Part shown: one piece after another, positions 1 through 8,634 of the stretch
Position numbering within the stretch: the stretch's first letter is position 1
Layout: each line of letters starts with the position of its first letter
Assembly (NCBI RefSeq): GCF_030418455.1
Contig: NZ_JAUHPW010000008.1
Location: 1 to 64,000 of the forward strand
Direction: 5' to 3'
DNA length: 64,000 nucleotides
Source of the DNA: Demequina litoralis
GTDB lineage: Bacteria; Actinomycetota; Actinomycetes; Actinomycetales; Demequinaceae
Made by a program: the position numbers and the translations under genes
The notes under the pieces: model-generated
The model's database searches: none
Seen by the model: the letters and a program-made list of their open reading frames with translations, nothing else
Told to the model about the DNA's origin: nothing

Positions 1-62
1 CAGCTGGGGGTAGCGGTGCCATCGCTGAGGGCCCCCACGTCCCCCCGGCGCTGGAGGGCGTC

Positions 63-614
63 ATGCGCACCCGCACACTCCTCGCCTCGACCGGGCTGCT
101 CGCGCTGGGCATCGTCGCCGGCGCGTCCGCCGCCATCGCGGGCGAGAACAACCCGAGGAACGACCCGCACATCGAGACCGAGAAGGTCATGATCTGCCAC
201 GCGACCGCGTCGGAGACGAACCCCTTCACGGTCAACGAGGTCTCATGGAACGCCGTCGACAACGGCTACAACATCGACTTCAACGGCCACGGCGACCACG
301 AGGGCGACATCATCCCGCCGTTCGCCGACTTCCCGGGCCTCAACTGGACCGAGCTCGGCCAGGCGATCTGGAACAACGGCTGCGAGGTGCCCACCGCGGA
401 GCCCGAGCCCCAGGAGACCACCGTCCCCGAGGAGACCGAGACCCCGGAACCCGAGGAGACCACCACCCCGGAGGAGACCCCGGAGCCGGAGGAGACCACC
501 GAGACCGAGGTCGAAGTGGAGTCTGCGAGCACCGGGACCGACGACACCGAGGAGGCCGCTCCGGCCGCCGAGTCCGCGACGGCGGTGCTGTCCGACGCCG
601 GCTACACCGGCTGA
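63..614 (+). CDS. Secreted acidic surface protein with CHAT-type motif
   Basis: A 183-residue protein with a signal peptide (about residues 1-27, basic start, hydrophobic core, alanine-rich end). A short globular part (about 38-108) carries a Cys-His-Ala-Thr motif followed by Asn-Pro-Phe and a GHGDHEGD stretch; similar modules recur in surface proteins of high-GC Gram-positives. Residues 110-165 are Pro/Glu/Thr repeats typical of a wall-spanning stalk. The protein ends AGYTG, with no LPXTG motif and no C-terminal membrane helix. The start has a GGAGGG ribosome site 6 bases upstream. Function unknown; secretion is well supported. The product two genes downstream has similar modules and also ends in YTG. 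Confidence 0.8.
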   Translation: MRTRTLLASTGLLALGIVAGASAAIAGENNPRNDPHIETEKVMICHATASETNPFTVNEVSWNAVDNGYNIDFNGHGDHEGDIIPPFADFPGLNWTELGQAIWNNGCEVPTAEPEPQETTVPEETETPEPEETTTPEETPEPEETTETEVEVESASTGTDDTEEAAPAAESATAVLSDAGYTG

Positions 615-632
615 CGACCGCCCGAGGGGGGC

Positions 633-665
633 AGGGCCGGGTGGCGACGATGCCCACCCGGCCCT
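633..665 (+). terminator. Hairpin terminator after the first gene
   Basis: Twelve-base perfect stem, AGGGCCGGGTGG at 633-644 with CCACCCGGCCCT at 654-665, 18 bases after the stop codon and without a T-run. An alternative stem GACGATGC/GCATCGTC (646-653 with 667-674) overlaps it and includes one copy of the dispersed 11-mer. Confidence 0.65.
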
Positions 666-680
666 CGCATCGTCCCTGGA

Positions 681-1091
681 CTATGCCGGGATGACGGACG
701 GGCCGGGCTCGAGCCCGATGCTCTCCATCAGGGCGCGGACGCGCCCGTCGATCTCGTCGCGCTGCGCCTCGGACGGGCCGGGCTCGATGGCCCAGTCCTC
801 ATAGCGCTTGCCGGGGATGTACGGGCACGCGTCGCCGCAGCCCATGGTGACGATGACGTCGGCCTCCTGGAGCTGCGAGTCGGTCCAGCGCTTGGGGTGC
901 TCGTGCGTGATGTCGATGCCCACCTCGGCCATCGCGGCGACGGCGCCCGCGCTGAGCGCCTCGCCGGGCTGCGAGCCGCCGGACCACGAGGTCGCGCGGT
1001 CGCCGGCGTAGTGGGCGAACAGGCCGAGGGCCATCTGGGACTTGCCCCCGTTCTTCACGCAGAGGAACAGGACGGCGGGCTTGTCGGACAT
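681..1091 (-). CDS. arsC: Low-molecular-weight phosphatase-type arsenate reductase
   Basis: A 136-residue protein of the LMW tyrosine phosphatase fold, the family that includes thioredoxin- and mycothiol-linked arsenate reductases. The P-loop begins at Cys11 but reads CVKNGGKS, so Lys17 stands where the CX5R motif has Arg. Cys85 and Cys89 are further cysteines that could act in the reductase relay, and Asp99 fits the usual acid. The start has AAGGAG upstream and lies 10 bases after the stop of the arsR-type gene, so the two form one operon. Reduction of arsenate to arsenite is the likely role. Because of the altered P-loop, another role in the same fold remains possible. Confidence 0.8.
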   Translation of the reverse strand: MSDKPAVLFLCVKNGGKSQMALGLFAHYAGDRATSWSGGSQPGEALSAGAVAAMAEVGIDITHEHPKRWTDSQLQEADVIVTMGCGDACPYIPGKRYEDWAIEPGPSEAQRDEIDGRVRALMESIGLEPGPSVIPA

Positions 1092-1101
1092 TTCTCTCCT
1101 T

Positions 1102-1779
1102 CTATCGGGACGATGCGGTGGTCGTGGTGCGGAGCGTCGCCGCGAGGCGGCGGACGCGGGGCTCGAGGGCGTCGAAGGCCGCGGCGAAGGCGCGCGTGGT
1201 GCCCTCGGCTGCCGGGTCGGGGACGGACCAGTGGAGGTCGCCGCCGCAGTCCTCGTACGCGAGGTCGCAGACGGCGACGACGAGGTCGCCCGCATCGCGG
1301 ACCTCGTCGAGGGCCGCCGGGGCGAGGGCGACCGGTGCGAGGCCGCGGCGGTCGAGCTCGTCGAGCGCGAGCGGGTGGATCCGCGGCGCGGGCTCCGTGC
1401 CGGCGGACGCCACCGGGACGATGCGCGCCGCCGCCAGCATCGCGGCGGCCATCTGCGAGCGGGCGGAGTTCGCGGTGCACGTGAAGACCACGCGGGCGGG
1501 GGGCTCGACCGGTGCCGCCGCCGGGCGCGCCAGCGCGGCCTCCACCAGGGGCGACCAGAGGAGGGCGAGGTAGGAGCGGCGGCCGTCGGCGTCCGAACGG
1601 CGGCGCTCGACCACCCCCGCCTCGTCGAGGACGCGCAGGTGGTGCGCGAGGAGGCTCGACGTCATGCCGGTGCGTGCGCCGAGCTCGCCGGGGGCCAGGT
1701 CGCCGTCCGCAAGCGCGTCGACGAGCGCGAGACGATGCGCGTCGGCGAGGGCCGCGAGGACGGCGAGTCGGTCGGTCAC
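1102..1779 (-). CDS. ArsR-family regulator fused to LMW phosphatase domain
   Basis: A 225-residue fusion. Residues 1-80 are an ArsR/SmtB winged helix (SSLLAHHLRVLDEAG recognition region); residues about 95-220 are an LMW phosphatase/arsenate reductase domain with a canonical P-loop (Cys101 to Arg107). The GTG start at 1779 is preferred because the longer frame would run through the operator at 1791-1810. The cysteine pair that senses arsenite in helix 3 of classical ArsR is absent, so any metalloid sensing would have to use cysteines of the phosphatase domain. It is first in a two-gene operon with arsC and probably autoregulated. Confidence 0.8.
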   Translation of the reverse strand: MTDRLAVLAALADAHRLALVDALADGDLAPGELGARTGMTSSLLAHHLRVLDEAGVVERRRSDADGRRSYLALLWSPLVEAALARPAAAPVEPPARVVFTCTANSARSQMAAAMLAAARIVPVASAGTEPAPRIHPLALDELDRRGLAPVALAPAALDEVRDAGDLVVAVCDLAYEDCGGDLHWSVPDPAAEGTTRAFAAAFDALEPRVRRLAATLRTTTTASSR

Positions 1780-2112
1780 GCGGTCAGGGTATCTCAATCT
1801 CCATTGAGATATTTGCGCGAGGCCGCTTCGCACCGCCCACCGCCGCATCGTCCCTGCTTCCGGGGCTGGAACAGGCGCGCCGGGCGGCGCGTCGATCCGG
1901 GCCCTTCGTCACGCGCAGGGCCACACTTGAGCCGATAACGCACTCCCTTTTGTCACATCCTTCACGCGCGTATATCTGCGACACATGCGTCTATGTGGAG
2001 TTCGCCACACCTTTGACGCTCCCCTGCACGGGCCAGACGATGGGGCCAGCCGGGAGGACGGGGCGCTGCTGAGGGCGCCGGATCACCCCTCCTGGAGCGG
2101 AGGGAACTGAAT
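1780..2112. other. Divergent promoter region, arsR operon / surface protein
   Basis: No gene seen. It holds the ArsR-type palindrome (1791-1810), one exact CGCATCGTCCC (1844-1854), a possible promoter for the rightward gene (TTGTCA at 1950-1955 and TATATC at 1971-1976, a short 15-base spacer), and a GCTGAGGG motif at 2068-2075 in the leader of the surface-protein gene. Confidence 0.5.
1791..1810. promoter_or_regulatory. ArsR-type operator
   Basis: Perfect inverted repeat ATCTCAAT-ctcc-ATTGAGAT, AT-rich in a GC-rich setting, 12 bases before the GTG start of the arsR-phosphatase fusion. Its inner TCAAT...ATTGA half-sites resemble ArsR/SmtB operators. The very short distance suggests that bound repressor blocks the transcription start directly. 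Confidence 0.75.
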
Positions 2113-4236
2113 ATGAGACTGAGGGAACTGGCTGTCGCCGCTGCGGTGACGGCCCTGGCGATCATCGGCGTCGTGCCTGCCGCGCAGGCCGACCCGGTCA
2201 ACGGAGCATCCGAGCTCTGCCCCAACGGTGTCGACGGCTGGGAGTCGAAGGTCGACTTCACCGGCGACGGACCGGACACCTACCTGTACACGGCCCCCGA
2301 GGGCTACGTCGTGGTCGACACCTGCGTCAAGGCGGGCACCACGACGTACTACGAGAGCTTCGACCCGGGCGTCGCCCAGGTCACGCTCGACCACCCGGAC
2401 AAGGACTCGATCAGCCACTACGCGGTGCGCCTCGAGGAGGTCGTCCCGGCGCCCGAGCCCGAGGTCGTGACGCCGGATTCGCCCACCTGGGCCGACCCGT
2501 GCGGCGTCGACAACGCCTCCTGGACCCTGCCGAACGACACCGCGGCGTACACGTACGCGAAGTCGACCGACGGCGACTGGCTGATCGTGACCGCCACCGC
2601 GGCGGACGGCTACACCTTCGCCGGCGGCAAGACCACGATGACCTGGAAGGACAAGGACTCCGGCGAGCTGTGCGAGGAGCCCCCGGTCGACGTGTGCCTC
2701 AACCTGGACGGCGTCCAGACCGAGGTGCCGGACGGCTACAAGTCCGACGGCGAGGGCAGCTGCTGCGAGTGCACTCCCCCGCCCGTGGTCGACAAGTGCC
2801 TCAACATCGACGGCGAGCAGACGACCGTCCCCGAGGGCATGACGCGTGACGAGAACGGCGACTGCTGGACGCCCAAGCCGGAGACCAAGGTCGAGTACAC
2901 GGAGTGGTCGGTGTCCGACTACCAGTGCACGAGCGAGAAGGTCACCGAGACGCGCACCAAGTCGACGACCACGTACACGTGGGACACCGCGACCGGCACC
3001 TGGGTCGGTGCGACCTCCGAGACCGTCGAGACGCAGAAGCGCGCGATGACCGAGGACGAGGCCGCGGAGCTGTGCCCGCCGGAGCCGCACAAGGTGTTCG
3101 TCTGCAAGTACGTGCAGACCCCCGACGGCTACGAGATCGCGCAGACCGGCCAGAACCCGATCTCCGTGGACACCCACGCGATCCCGGGCTGGGACGACTC
3201 GCTGCCCCTCGAGGACAACCCCAAGTGGTTCGCCGACGCGCAGGGCCCGTCGATGGTGATCGCGTGGGACGAGGAGCAGGGTGACGGGCAGAACAACGAG
3301 CCCACTATCGACGACTGCCTCATGCCCCCGACCGTCGAGGTCTCCGACTGGAGCGGCACGCCCCAGTGCGGCATGGACTCCTACACCGAGTGGGCGACCG
3401 AGACCACGACCGGCTACCTGCTGGTGAGCGATGGCGAGGGCGGCTACAGCTGGGAGCCCTACGTCACCTACAAGACGCTCTACCGGGCGGTCGACGTCGA
3501 GGAGGTCGTCCCCTGTGAGGACGCCGCCGCGGCGATCACCGTGACCCCCGCATCGTGCGACGCTCCGGGGGCGGTCGACGAGGTGACCACCACGTACGCG
3601 ACGCTCGACGGCGTGCTCGACGAGACCGTGGGCGACCACCTCGCGTCGTTCACCGCAGACGAGGGACACGCCTTCACCGGCGGCGACGCGTCGCTGGTGG
3701 TGTCGTACTCGATCGAGGCGCAGCTCACCGAGGGCTGCGACACCGACAACCCGACCCCGCCGTCCATCGACGGGACCATCGTGGGCGAGATCTGCACGGC
3801 TGACGCCCCGTACCTCGGGTACGACATCAAGCTGACCGACCCGGACGGCGTCTCCACGGACGACGGCACGGCGACGATCACCTTCGTCCACCCGCGCAAC
3901 GCGGCCAAGAACTGGTCGACCACGGTGCCGATCGGCACGGGCAAGATCCTGTGGCCCGGCGCCAGCGTCGACGAGGACGGCGTCGCGAACAACTGGCCCG
4001 GCTACAAGTTCTCGACGGCGAAGGACGAGTGGGTGTCCGTCGGCGCGAAGAACTACGGCTGGACCCGTGCCGACAACACCGAGGTGATCATCTCGGTCAA
4101 CCCGAGCAAGACCTTCGAGGTCTCCTACCCGCCGGCCACCCCGGTCTGCAACTCGGAGCCTCCGGTCGAGATCGTGAGCGTCCTCGACGCTCCGGCCGCC
4201 ACCCCGGTCACGGGTGTGGCGACGTACACCGGCTGA
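2113..4236 (+). CDS. Large secreted multi-module surface protein
   Basis: A 707-residue exported protein. The signal peptide is residues 1-26 (cleavage after AQA). The rest is a string of Cys-containing beta-type modules: a YTAPEGY module (50-90), two related cysteine units starting CLNLDG and CLNIDG, Thr/Trp-rich modules with WSVSDYQC and DWSGTPQC cores, and a KVFVCKY module near residue 330. Such modules occur in wall-associated proteins of high-GC Gram-positives. There is no catalytic motif, no LPXTG sorting signal and no C-terminal helix; it ends TYTG. GGAGGG precedes the start. Likely released or loosely wall-bound; function unknown. Confidence 0.75.
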   Translation: MRLRELAVAAAVTALAIIGVVPAAQADPVNGASELCPNGVDGWESKVDFTGDGPDTYLYTAPEGYVVVDTCVKAGTTTYYESFDPGVAQVTLDHPDKDSISHYAVRLEEVVPAPEPEVVTPDSPTWADPCGVDNASWTLPNDTAAYTYAKSTDGDWLIVTATAADGYTFAGGKTTMTWKDKDSGELCEEPPVDVCLNLDGVQTEVPDGYKSDGEGSCCECTPPPVVDKCLNIDGEQTTVPEGMTRDENGDCWTPKPETKVEYTEWSVSDYQCTSEKVTETRTKSTTTYTWDTATGTWVGATSETVETQKRAMTEDEAAELCPPEPHKVFVCKYVQTPDGYEIAQTGQNPISVDTHAIPGWDDSLPLEDNPKWFADAQGPSMVIAWDEEQGDGQNNEPTIDDCLMPPTVEVSDWSGTPQCGMDSYTEWATETTTGYLLVSDGEGGYSWEPYVTYKTLYRAVDVEEVVPCEDAAAAITVTPASCDAPGAVDEVTTTYATLDGVLDETVGDHLASFTADEGHAFTGGDASLVVSYSIEAQLTEGCDTDNPTPPSIDGTIVGEICTADAPYLGYDIKLTDPDGVSTDDGTATITFVHPRNAAKNWSTTVPIGTGKILWPGASVDEDGVANNWPGYKFSTAKDEWVSVGAKNYGWTRADNTEVIISVNPSKTFEVSYPPATPVCNSEPPVEIVSVLDAPAATPVTGVATYTG

Positions 4237-4248
4237 TCCCCGGTGTAC

Positions 4249-4296
4249 GGCCCGGCGGGGCGCGGTCTTCCTCAGCGGACCGCGACCCGCCGGGCC
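4249..4296 (+). terminator. Strong hairpin terminator
   Basis: Nineteen-base stem with one mismatch: arm GGCCCGGCGGGGCGCGGTC at 4249-4267 and its complement at 4278-4296, with a 10-base loop, 12 bases after the surface-protein stop codon. There is no T-run, which is usual in GC-rich genomes. Confidence 0.75.
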
Positions 4297-4487
4297 ACTC
4301 CCCCAGGGGAGCCACGTTGAGGGCATAGCTGAGGGAGCGCTGAGGGGGCGCTCAGGCGAGGCCTGCTTGAGGGGCCGGACCTCGCGACGTCGATCCCGGC
4401 GTCCCGCGTGAGGCGGGGCGTCGGGATCGATGCCTTTCCCCAGGGTGGAGTGGGCTGGCGCCGGGCTGTCCGCCGGTTTCCCGCACC

Positions 4488-4546
4488 CGTGAGGCTGAGT
4501 GTCGGTCTCGGCCGGCTCGGCCCGTCAATCGTGGGGAATCGTGTCG
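4488..4546. repeat. Two-box dispersed repeat, copy 1
   Basis: Two boxes of the form CGTGRGGNNNNGTGTCG at 4488-4504 and 4530-4546, spaced 42 bases start to start. The second copy at 47596-47654 has the same boxes, the same spacing and identical flanks on the left. Confidence 0.7.
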
Positions 4547-4751
4547 GTCGGCCCATGCGACCGCGGCGGGGGCCGGCCTTGGCGCTGCCCTGGGGGCTGA
4601 CGGTGCTACTCCGGTGCTGCCCACACGGCGCCGACACTATTCGTCACCGTTGACCGCTCGGAGCCCCGCAAAGCGTCACGATTGCTCACGGCTGTGGGAG
4701 TGGCGCGGGGGGCGGGAGGCGCTGCGGGAGCGGGGGTGGACCGGAAGCCGT

Positions 4752-5543
4752 CTACGCCTCGTCGATGTACACCGGCGTCCCCAGCGGGATGCCGATCGCC
4801 TCCACCATCTCCGTGATGACGTCGTTGGGCACGCGGATGCAGCCGTGGGACACGGACCGCCCGAACGAGTCAGGGTCGTTGGTGCCGTGCAGCCCGATGA
4901 CCGCGTCGCCGCCCGCGAACTCGTCGAGCACCGGCGAGTAGCCCGACAGCCCGTAGGCGTACGGTCCGTAGAGCCCGTCCGGGTCCGGCGGCTGCAGCAG
5001 CTCGCGCACGTAGTAGACGCCGCCCGGGGTGGGCAGCTCGTCGGTGCCGAGCCCGATCTCCGTGGTGAGCACCGCCTCCTCGCCGTCCCACACGGTGAGC
5101 TCGTACGCCTCCATGTCGATCTCGACGCTCATGTGCGTCGCGGCGAGCGAGACGTCGTCGGCGGACACCCAGCCGGTCGAGCCGTTGGGCCGGATCGGCA
5201 GGTACACCTCGAGCCACGAGCCCTGGATCTCCTTCACCAGGAACGTCAGCGGGGTCTGGTCGGGGACGGTGAGCACGTCGGCGGCCTCGATCACGGTCTT
5301 GGTCGCGCCGTCAGGCTTCTTCAGCACGGTCACCTTGGTGCCGCGCGCGGTCGCGATGTAGGACAGCGTCGCGTCGACGGACTCGGACGGCGACGGCTCG
5401 GCCTCCGCGGTGGCCGTCTCGCTCGGCGCGACCGCGACCGCGGTGGACGATGCGCTGGGCGGCGCGGCCGGCTCGGCCGCCGGCGTGCATGCAGACAGTG
5501 CGAGCGCGCCCACCATGGTGAGCAGCGCGACGATGCGGCGCAT
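4752..5543 (-). CDS. L,D-transpeptidase lipoprotein (YkuD domain)
   Basis: A 263-residue lipoprotein. The signal ends at lipobox LSAC (Cys19), followed by an Ala/Ser/Thr/Glu linker to about residue 58, an SH3-like part (60-130), and a YkuD catalytic domain (135-260). The active-site signature is complete: His219, His233 and Cys235 in SHGCIR. These enzymes make 3-3 peptidoglycan cross-links or attach proteins to the wall on the outer face of the membrane. It stands alone, reading leftward. A GCTGAGGG motif lies in its leader, as for the two surface-protein genes nearby. Confidence 0.88.
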   Translation of the reverse strand: MRRIVALLTMVGALALSACTPAAEPAAPPSASSTAVAVAPSETATAEAEPSPSESVDATLSYIATARGTKVTVLKKPDGATKTVIEAADVLTVPDQTPLTFLVKEIQGSWLEVYLPIRPNGSTGWVSADDVSLAATHMSVEIDMEAYELTVWDGEEAVLTTEIGLGTDELPTPGGVYYVRELLQPPDPDGLYGPYAYGLSGYSPVLDEFAGGDAVIGLHGTNDPDSFGRSVSHGCIRVPNDVITEMVEAIGIPLGTPVYIDEA

Positions 5544-5586
5544 CAGACCTCCCTCAGACCCCTCAGCGCCCCCACACTACGACGCA

Positions 5587-5622
5587 GCCGCCCGGCCTGG
5601 GTAGGTTCCCAGGCCGGGCGGC
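5587..5622 (-). terminator. Hairpin terminator after the first MFS gene
   Basis: Perfect 15-base stem (GCCGCCCGGCCTGGG at 5587-5601 with its complement at 5608-5622) and a 6-base loop, 29 bases past the stop of the leftward MFS gene. A GCATCGTCCC decamer (5627-5636) sits beside it. Confidence 0.75.
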
Positions 5623-5650
5623 CGGTGCATCGTCCCTCCGGAAGAGGAGG

Positions 5651-6970
5651 TCAGGCGCTGACGAGCTCGCGCGCCACGGGCTCGCCCGGGTCCTCGGCGA
5701 TGGCGTCGTCGCGCTCCTTGTCGGAGCGCATGAGGAAGCTGGCGATGACGGTGACCGCGATGATGACGACGGACATCACGAGGTACGCGTCGGAGAAGCC
5801 GATGGTCTCGTAGGCCTGGCCGAACGGCAGCGAGAACGCCGCGACGCCTAGAGACTTCGCGACTCCGAAGCCGAGCATGTACGCGGTCGCGGAGATCCGT
5901 ACGTCGAACATCCGGGTGATGTACTTCATCACCGAGACCAGCATCAGCGGCATCTCGATCGCCGCGAGCAGGCGCCACGCGATGAGCGCCTCGGTGGTGG
6001 TGACCAGCGCCGAGCCGAGCACGCGCACCACGAGGATCGCGGCGAAGAGCTGGAGGCCGCGCTTCGCGCCGATCTTGTTGACGAACCAGGGCGCGACCAG
6101 CATGACCGCGGCCTCGGCGAAGATCTGGATGGTGACCACCTGCGAGAACAGGGCCACCGGGTCGCCGTGGTTGACGTGCTGCGCGAAGTAGATGGAGAAC
6201 TGCTGGTCGAAGACGTCGTAGAGCGCGGCGGTGCCGAACATCAGCACCACGAAGCCGATGAAGCTGCGATCCGTGAAGAGGCGCTTGACGGTGTCCTTGC
6301 TCACCTTGGTCGCGGAGGTCTCGCCGGCGGCGGCGCTCTCCTTGGCCTGGTCCGGGACCTTCGCGACGAAGAGCAGCGCGCCGAGGACGATCGCGCAGAA
6401 CGATGCGGCCCACCAGATGCTGTCGGGGTTGACGTGGGACCACATCCAGCCGGCGACCAGGGTGATGGTGCCGCCCGCGATCGAGCCGAAGAGGCGCGCG
6501 TGGCCGTACTCGAAGCCGTTGGCGCGCGAGGCGCGCTCGTTGAACGCCTCGACGACGGACACGCCCGCGAGCAGCACGAGCGCCATGAACATGCCGCCGA
6601 CCACCGCGGCGCCCACCATGCTCCAGGCCATCAGCGGCGGGAACACGAAGGCGAAGAACGGCCCGACCATCGCGCCGCACAGCACCACGAACGCGAACAG
6701 GTGCTTCTTGAGGCCGAGGCGGTCCTGGAGGTAGCCGTACAGCGGCTGGAGGCACAGCGCGGTGATCGCCATCACCGTGTTGATGAGGCCGATGTTGCCC
6801 TCGCCCATGCCCTTCTCGGACAGCCAGAGGCCGTGGAAGGAGAAGAAGATCTGCCACACGGCGAAGTAGAAGAAGTACAGGCCGCCGTAGTTCCAGAACA
6901 CGCCGCGCTTGAGGGACGTCAGGATGGACCCGCCGCCGGTGGCGGGCGTCGTTGCAGTAGGTGCGCTCAT
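5651..6970 (-). CDS. MFS oligosaccharide:proton symporter (LacY-like)
   Basis: A 439-residue, 12-helix permease. The N-terminal FWNYGGLYFFYF helix, the LQDRLGLKK loop and the C-terminal AYMLGFGVAKSLG stretch fit the oligosaccharide:H+ symporter family (lactose/raffinose permeases). AAGGGA precedes the ATG. It is a close paralog of the next upstream permease; long blocks in the second half are identical (for example TTTEALIAWRLLAAIEMP). It has its own terminator. With the neighbouring GH43 it probably imports a plant-derived oligosaccharide; the exact sugar cannot be told. Confidence 0.82.
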   Translation of the reverse strand: MSAPTATTPATGGGSILTSLKRGVFWNYGGLYFFYFAVWQIFFSFHGLWLSEKGMGEGNIGLINTVMAITALCLQPLYGYLQDRLGLKKHLFAFVVLCGAMVGPFFAFVFPPLMAWSMVGAAVVGGMFMALVLLAGVSVVEAFNERASRANGFEYGHARLFGSIAGGTITLVAGWMWSHVNPDSIWWAASFCAIVLGALLFVAKVPDQAKESAAAGETSATKVSKDTVKRLFTDRSFIGFVVLMFGTAALYDVFDQQFSIYFAQHVNHGDPVALFSQVVTIQIFAEAAVMLVAPWFVNKIGAKRGLQLFAAILVVRVLGSALVTTTEALIAWRLLAAIEMPLMLVSVMKYITRMFDVRISATAYMLGFGVAKSLGVAAFSLPFGQAYETIGFSDAYLVMSVVIIAVTVIASFLMRSDKERDDAIAEDPGEPVARELVSA

Positions 6971-7305
6971 GGCACATCCCTTCCGGGGATTCATGGTTCT
7001 GGCCGCCGTGGCCATGCGGTGGAGGGGCGCGCGGGCGAGGATCCGCGGGCGCTGGCTCGCTGCCACCGATCACCGGTGACGACTCGATGTCACCCGGTGT
7101 TGAAAACACTGTAATTGGTGGAGGCCGGCAACAATGGGACGTTTCGCCTATGCATGCGTTTACATTCGCGGAGCCCGTTTACCCCTCCACGCGGCAGCGC
7201 CTGCGAGAGCGCTCTCCGGCCCATCCGAGGCCGGATTCGGGCCTCTCAGGTGGAGGAGTGACTCAGCTGCGTGGATAGGCAAACGGCGGGGGTCGACGGC
7301 AGGGG
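6971..7305. other. Gene-free 335-bp region between paralogous permeases
   Basis: It should hold the promoter of the leftward MFS gene. An AT-richer segment (about 7095-7165), including TGCATGCGTTTACA, may be an operator. It also contains a member of the CTCCACGC repeat family (7181-7260). No coding sequence seen. Confidence 0.45.
7181..7260. repeat. CTCCACGC-type dispersed repeat, copy 1
   Basis: Begins ACCCCTCCACGC, contains TCCGAGGCCGGATTCGG 43 bases later, and ends TGGAGGAGTG. The same three blocks recur in order at 14918-15018; a related inverted copy lies at 51341-51447. Confidence 0.6.
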
Positions 7306-8634
7306 TCACCGGGCGGGCGCGGGCTCCTCGTCGACCCCGTCCGCGAGCTCGCCGCTGGGCGCCTCGCGGCCCTTGTCGTTGCCCATGAGCAGGCTCGCGA
7401 GCACCGTCACGATCCCGATCACGACCGCCATGATGAGGTACGACTGCTCGAAGCCGACGTTGTCGTACGACCGCCCGAAGGCCGCCGAGAACAGCGCCAC
7501 CCCGAGCGACTTCGCGACGCCGAAGCCGAGCATGTAGGCGGTCGCGGAGATCTTCACGTCGAACATGCGGGTGATGTACTTCATCACCGAGACGAGCATG
7601 AAGGGCATCTCGATCGCGGCGAGCAGGCGCCACGCGATGAGCGCCTCGGTGGTGGTGACCAGCGCGGACCCGAGCACGCGCACCACGAGGATCGCGGCGA
7701 AGATCTGCAGGCCGCGCTTCGCGCCGATGCGGTTGACGATCGCCGGCGTGAAGATCATCACCACGGCCTCGAGCAGGATCTGGATCGACACGACCGTGCC
7801 GAACAGCCCCTCGGGGTCGCCGTGCTGGACGTGGTCGGTGAAGTAGATGGAGAACTGCTGGTCGAAGACGTCGTAGAGCGCGGCCGTGCCCATCATGAGC
7901 ACCACGAAGCCCAGGAAGTTGCGGTCCATGATCAGCCCGACGATCGCGTCCTTGCTGATCTTGTGCGCGTGCTCCTCCCCCGGCGCGTGATGGTCGGCGG
8001 GCGCCTGCTTCGGCACCCGCGCGACGAGCAGCAGGACGCCCAGCAGGATGGCGGCGAAGGTGCCCGCCCACCAGATGTTGTCGGGGTTCGCGGACCAGAT
8101 GACGCCGCCGATCGCGGACGCGAAGGACCCGCCCAGCGAGCCGAACAGCCGTGCGTGCCCGTACTCGAAGCCGTTCGCCCGCGAGGCGCGCTCGTTGAAG
8201 GCCTCGACCACCGACACGCCCGCGTACGTCACCAGGCTGAGGAACACGCCGCCGACCACCGCCGCGAGGTGCTGGTTGACCTCGATGAGCGGCTTGAAGA
8301 CGAACTGGAAGAACGGCCCCACCATCGCGGCGCACACCACCACGAAGGAGAACAGCGGCTTGCGGTAGCCCAGCCGGTCCTGGAGCAGCCCGTACAGCGG
8401 CTGCAGGCACAGCGCCACGAGCGCCATCACGGTCGAGACCAGGCCGATGCTGCCGCCGCTCATCCCCGCGTCGTCGAGCCACAGGCCCATGTACGTGAAG
8501 ATGAACTGCCAGACGACGAAGTAGAAGAAGTAGATCCCGCCGTAGTTCCACAGCACGACGCGCTTCACGGAGTCGAGGATCGTCGGTCCCCCGCCGCCGG
8601 GCGCAGAGGAGGCCTCGCCGCCCGAGGAGCTCAC
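7306..8634 (-). CDS. MFS oligosaccharide:proton symporter, second paralog
   Basis: A 442-residue, 12-helix permease of the same LacY-like family as the gene to its left, with a Gly/Ser-rich N-terminal extension. The GTG start overlaps the TGA of the GH43 gene by 4 bases, so the two are translationally coupled. Transport of the product or substrate of that glycosidase is the likely job. The high similarity to the neighbouring permease points to tandem duplication, with a dispersed repeat now lying between the copies. Confidence 0.83.
   Translation of the reverse strand: MSSSGGEASSAPGGGGPTILDSVKRVVLWNYGGIYFFYFVVWQFIFTYMGLWLDDAGMSGGSIGLVSTVMALVALCLQPLYGLLQDRLGYRKPLFSFVVVCAAMVGPFFQFVFKPLIEVNQHLAAVVGGVFLSLVTYAGVSVVEAFNERASRANGFEYGHARLFGSLGGSFASAIGGVIWSANPDNIWWAGTFAAILLGVLLLVARVPKQAPADHHAPGEEHAHKISKDAIVGLIMDRNFLGFVVLMMGTAALYDVFDQQFSIYFTDHVQHGDPEGLFGTVVSIQILLEAVVMIFTPAIVNRIGAKRGLQIFAAILVVRVLGSALVTTTEALIAWRLLAAIEMPFMLVSVMKYITRMFDVKISATAYMLGFGVAKSLGVALFSAAFGRSYDNVGFEQSYLIMAVVIGIVTVLASLLMGNDKGREAPSGELADGVDEEPAPAR

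Larger units (their letters stand above)
4237..4751. other. Gene-free 515-bp region
   Basis: It contains the terminator at 4249-4296, a GCTGAGGG-rich cluster (about 4325-4375), and one copy of the 59-base two-box repeat (4488-4546) that recurs near 47.6 kb. No ORF with coding character is seen on either strand. Confidence 0.6.

Noticed and set aside
4200..4236. LPXTG-type sorting signal at the end of the large surface protein (ATPVTG).
   Set aside because: It lacks the Leu, and no hydrophobic helix and basic tail follow before the stop; a strong terminator comes at once.
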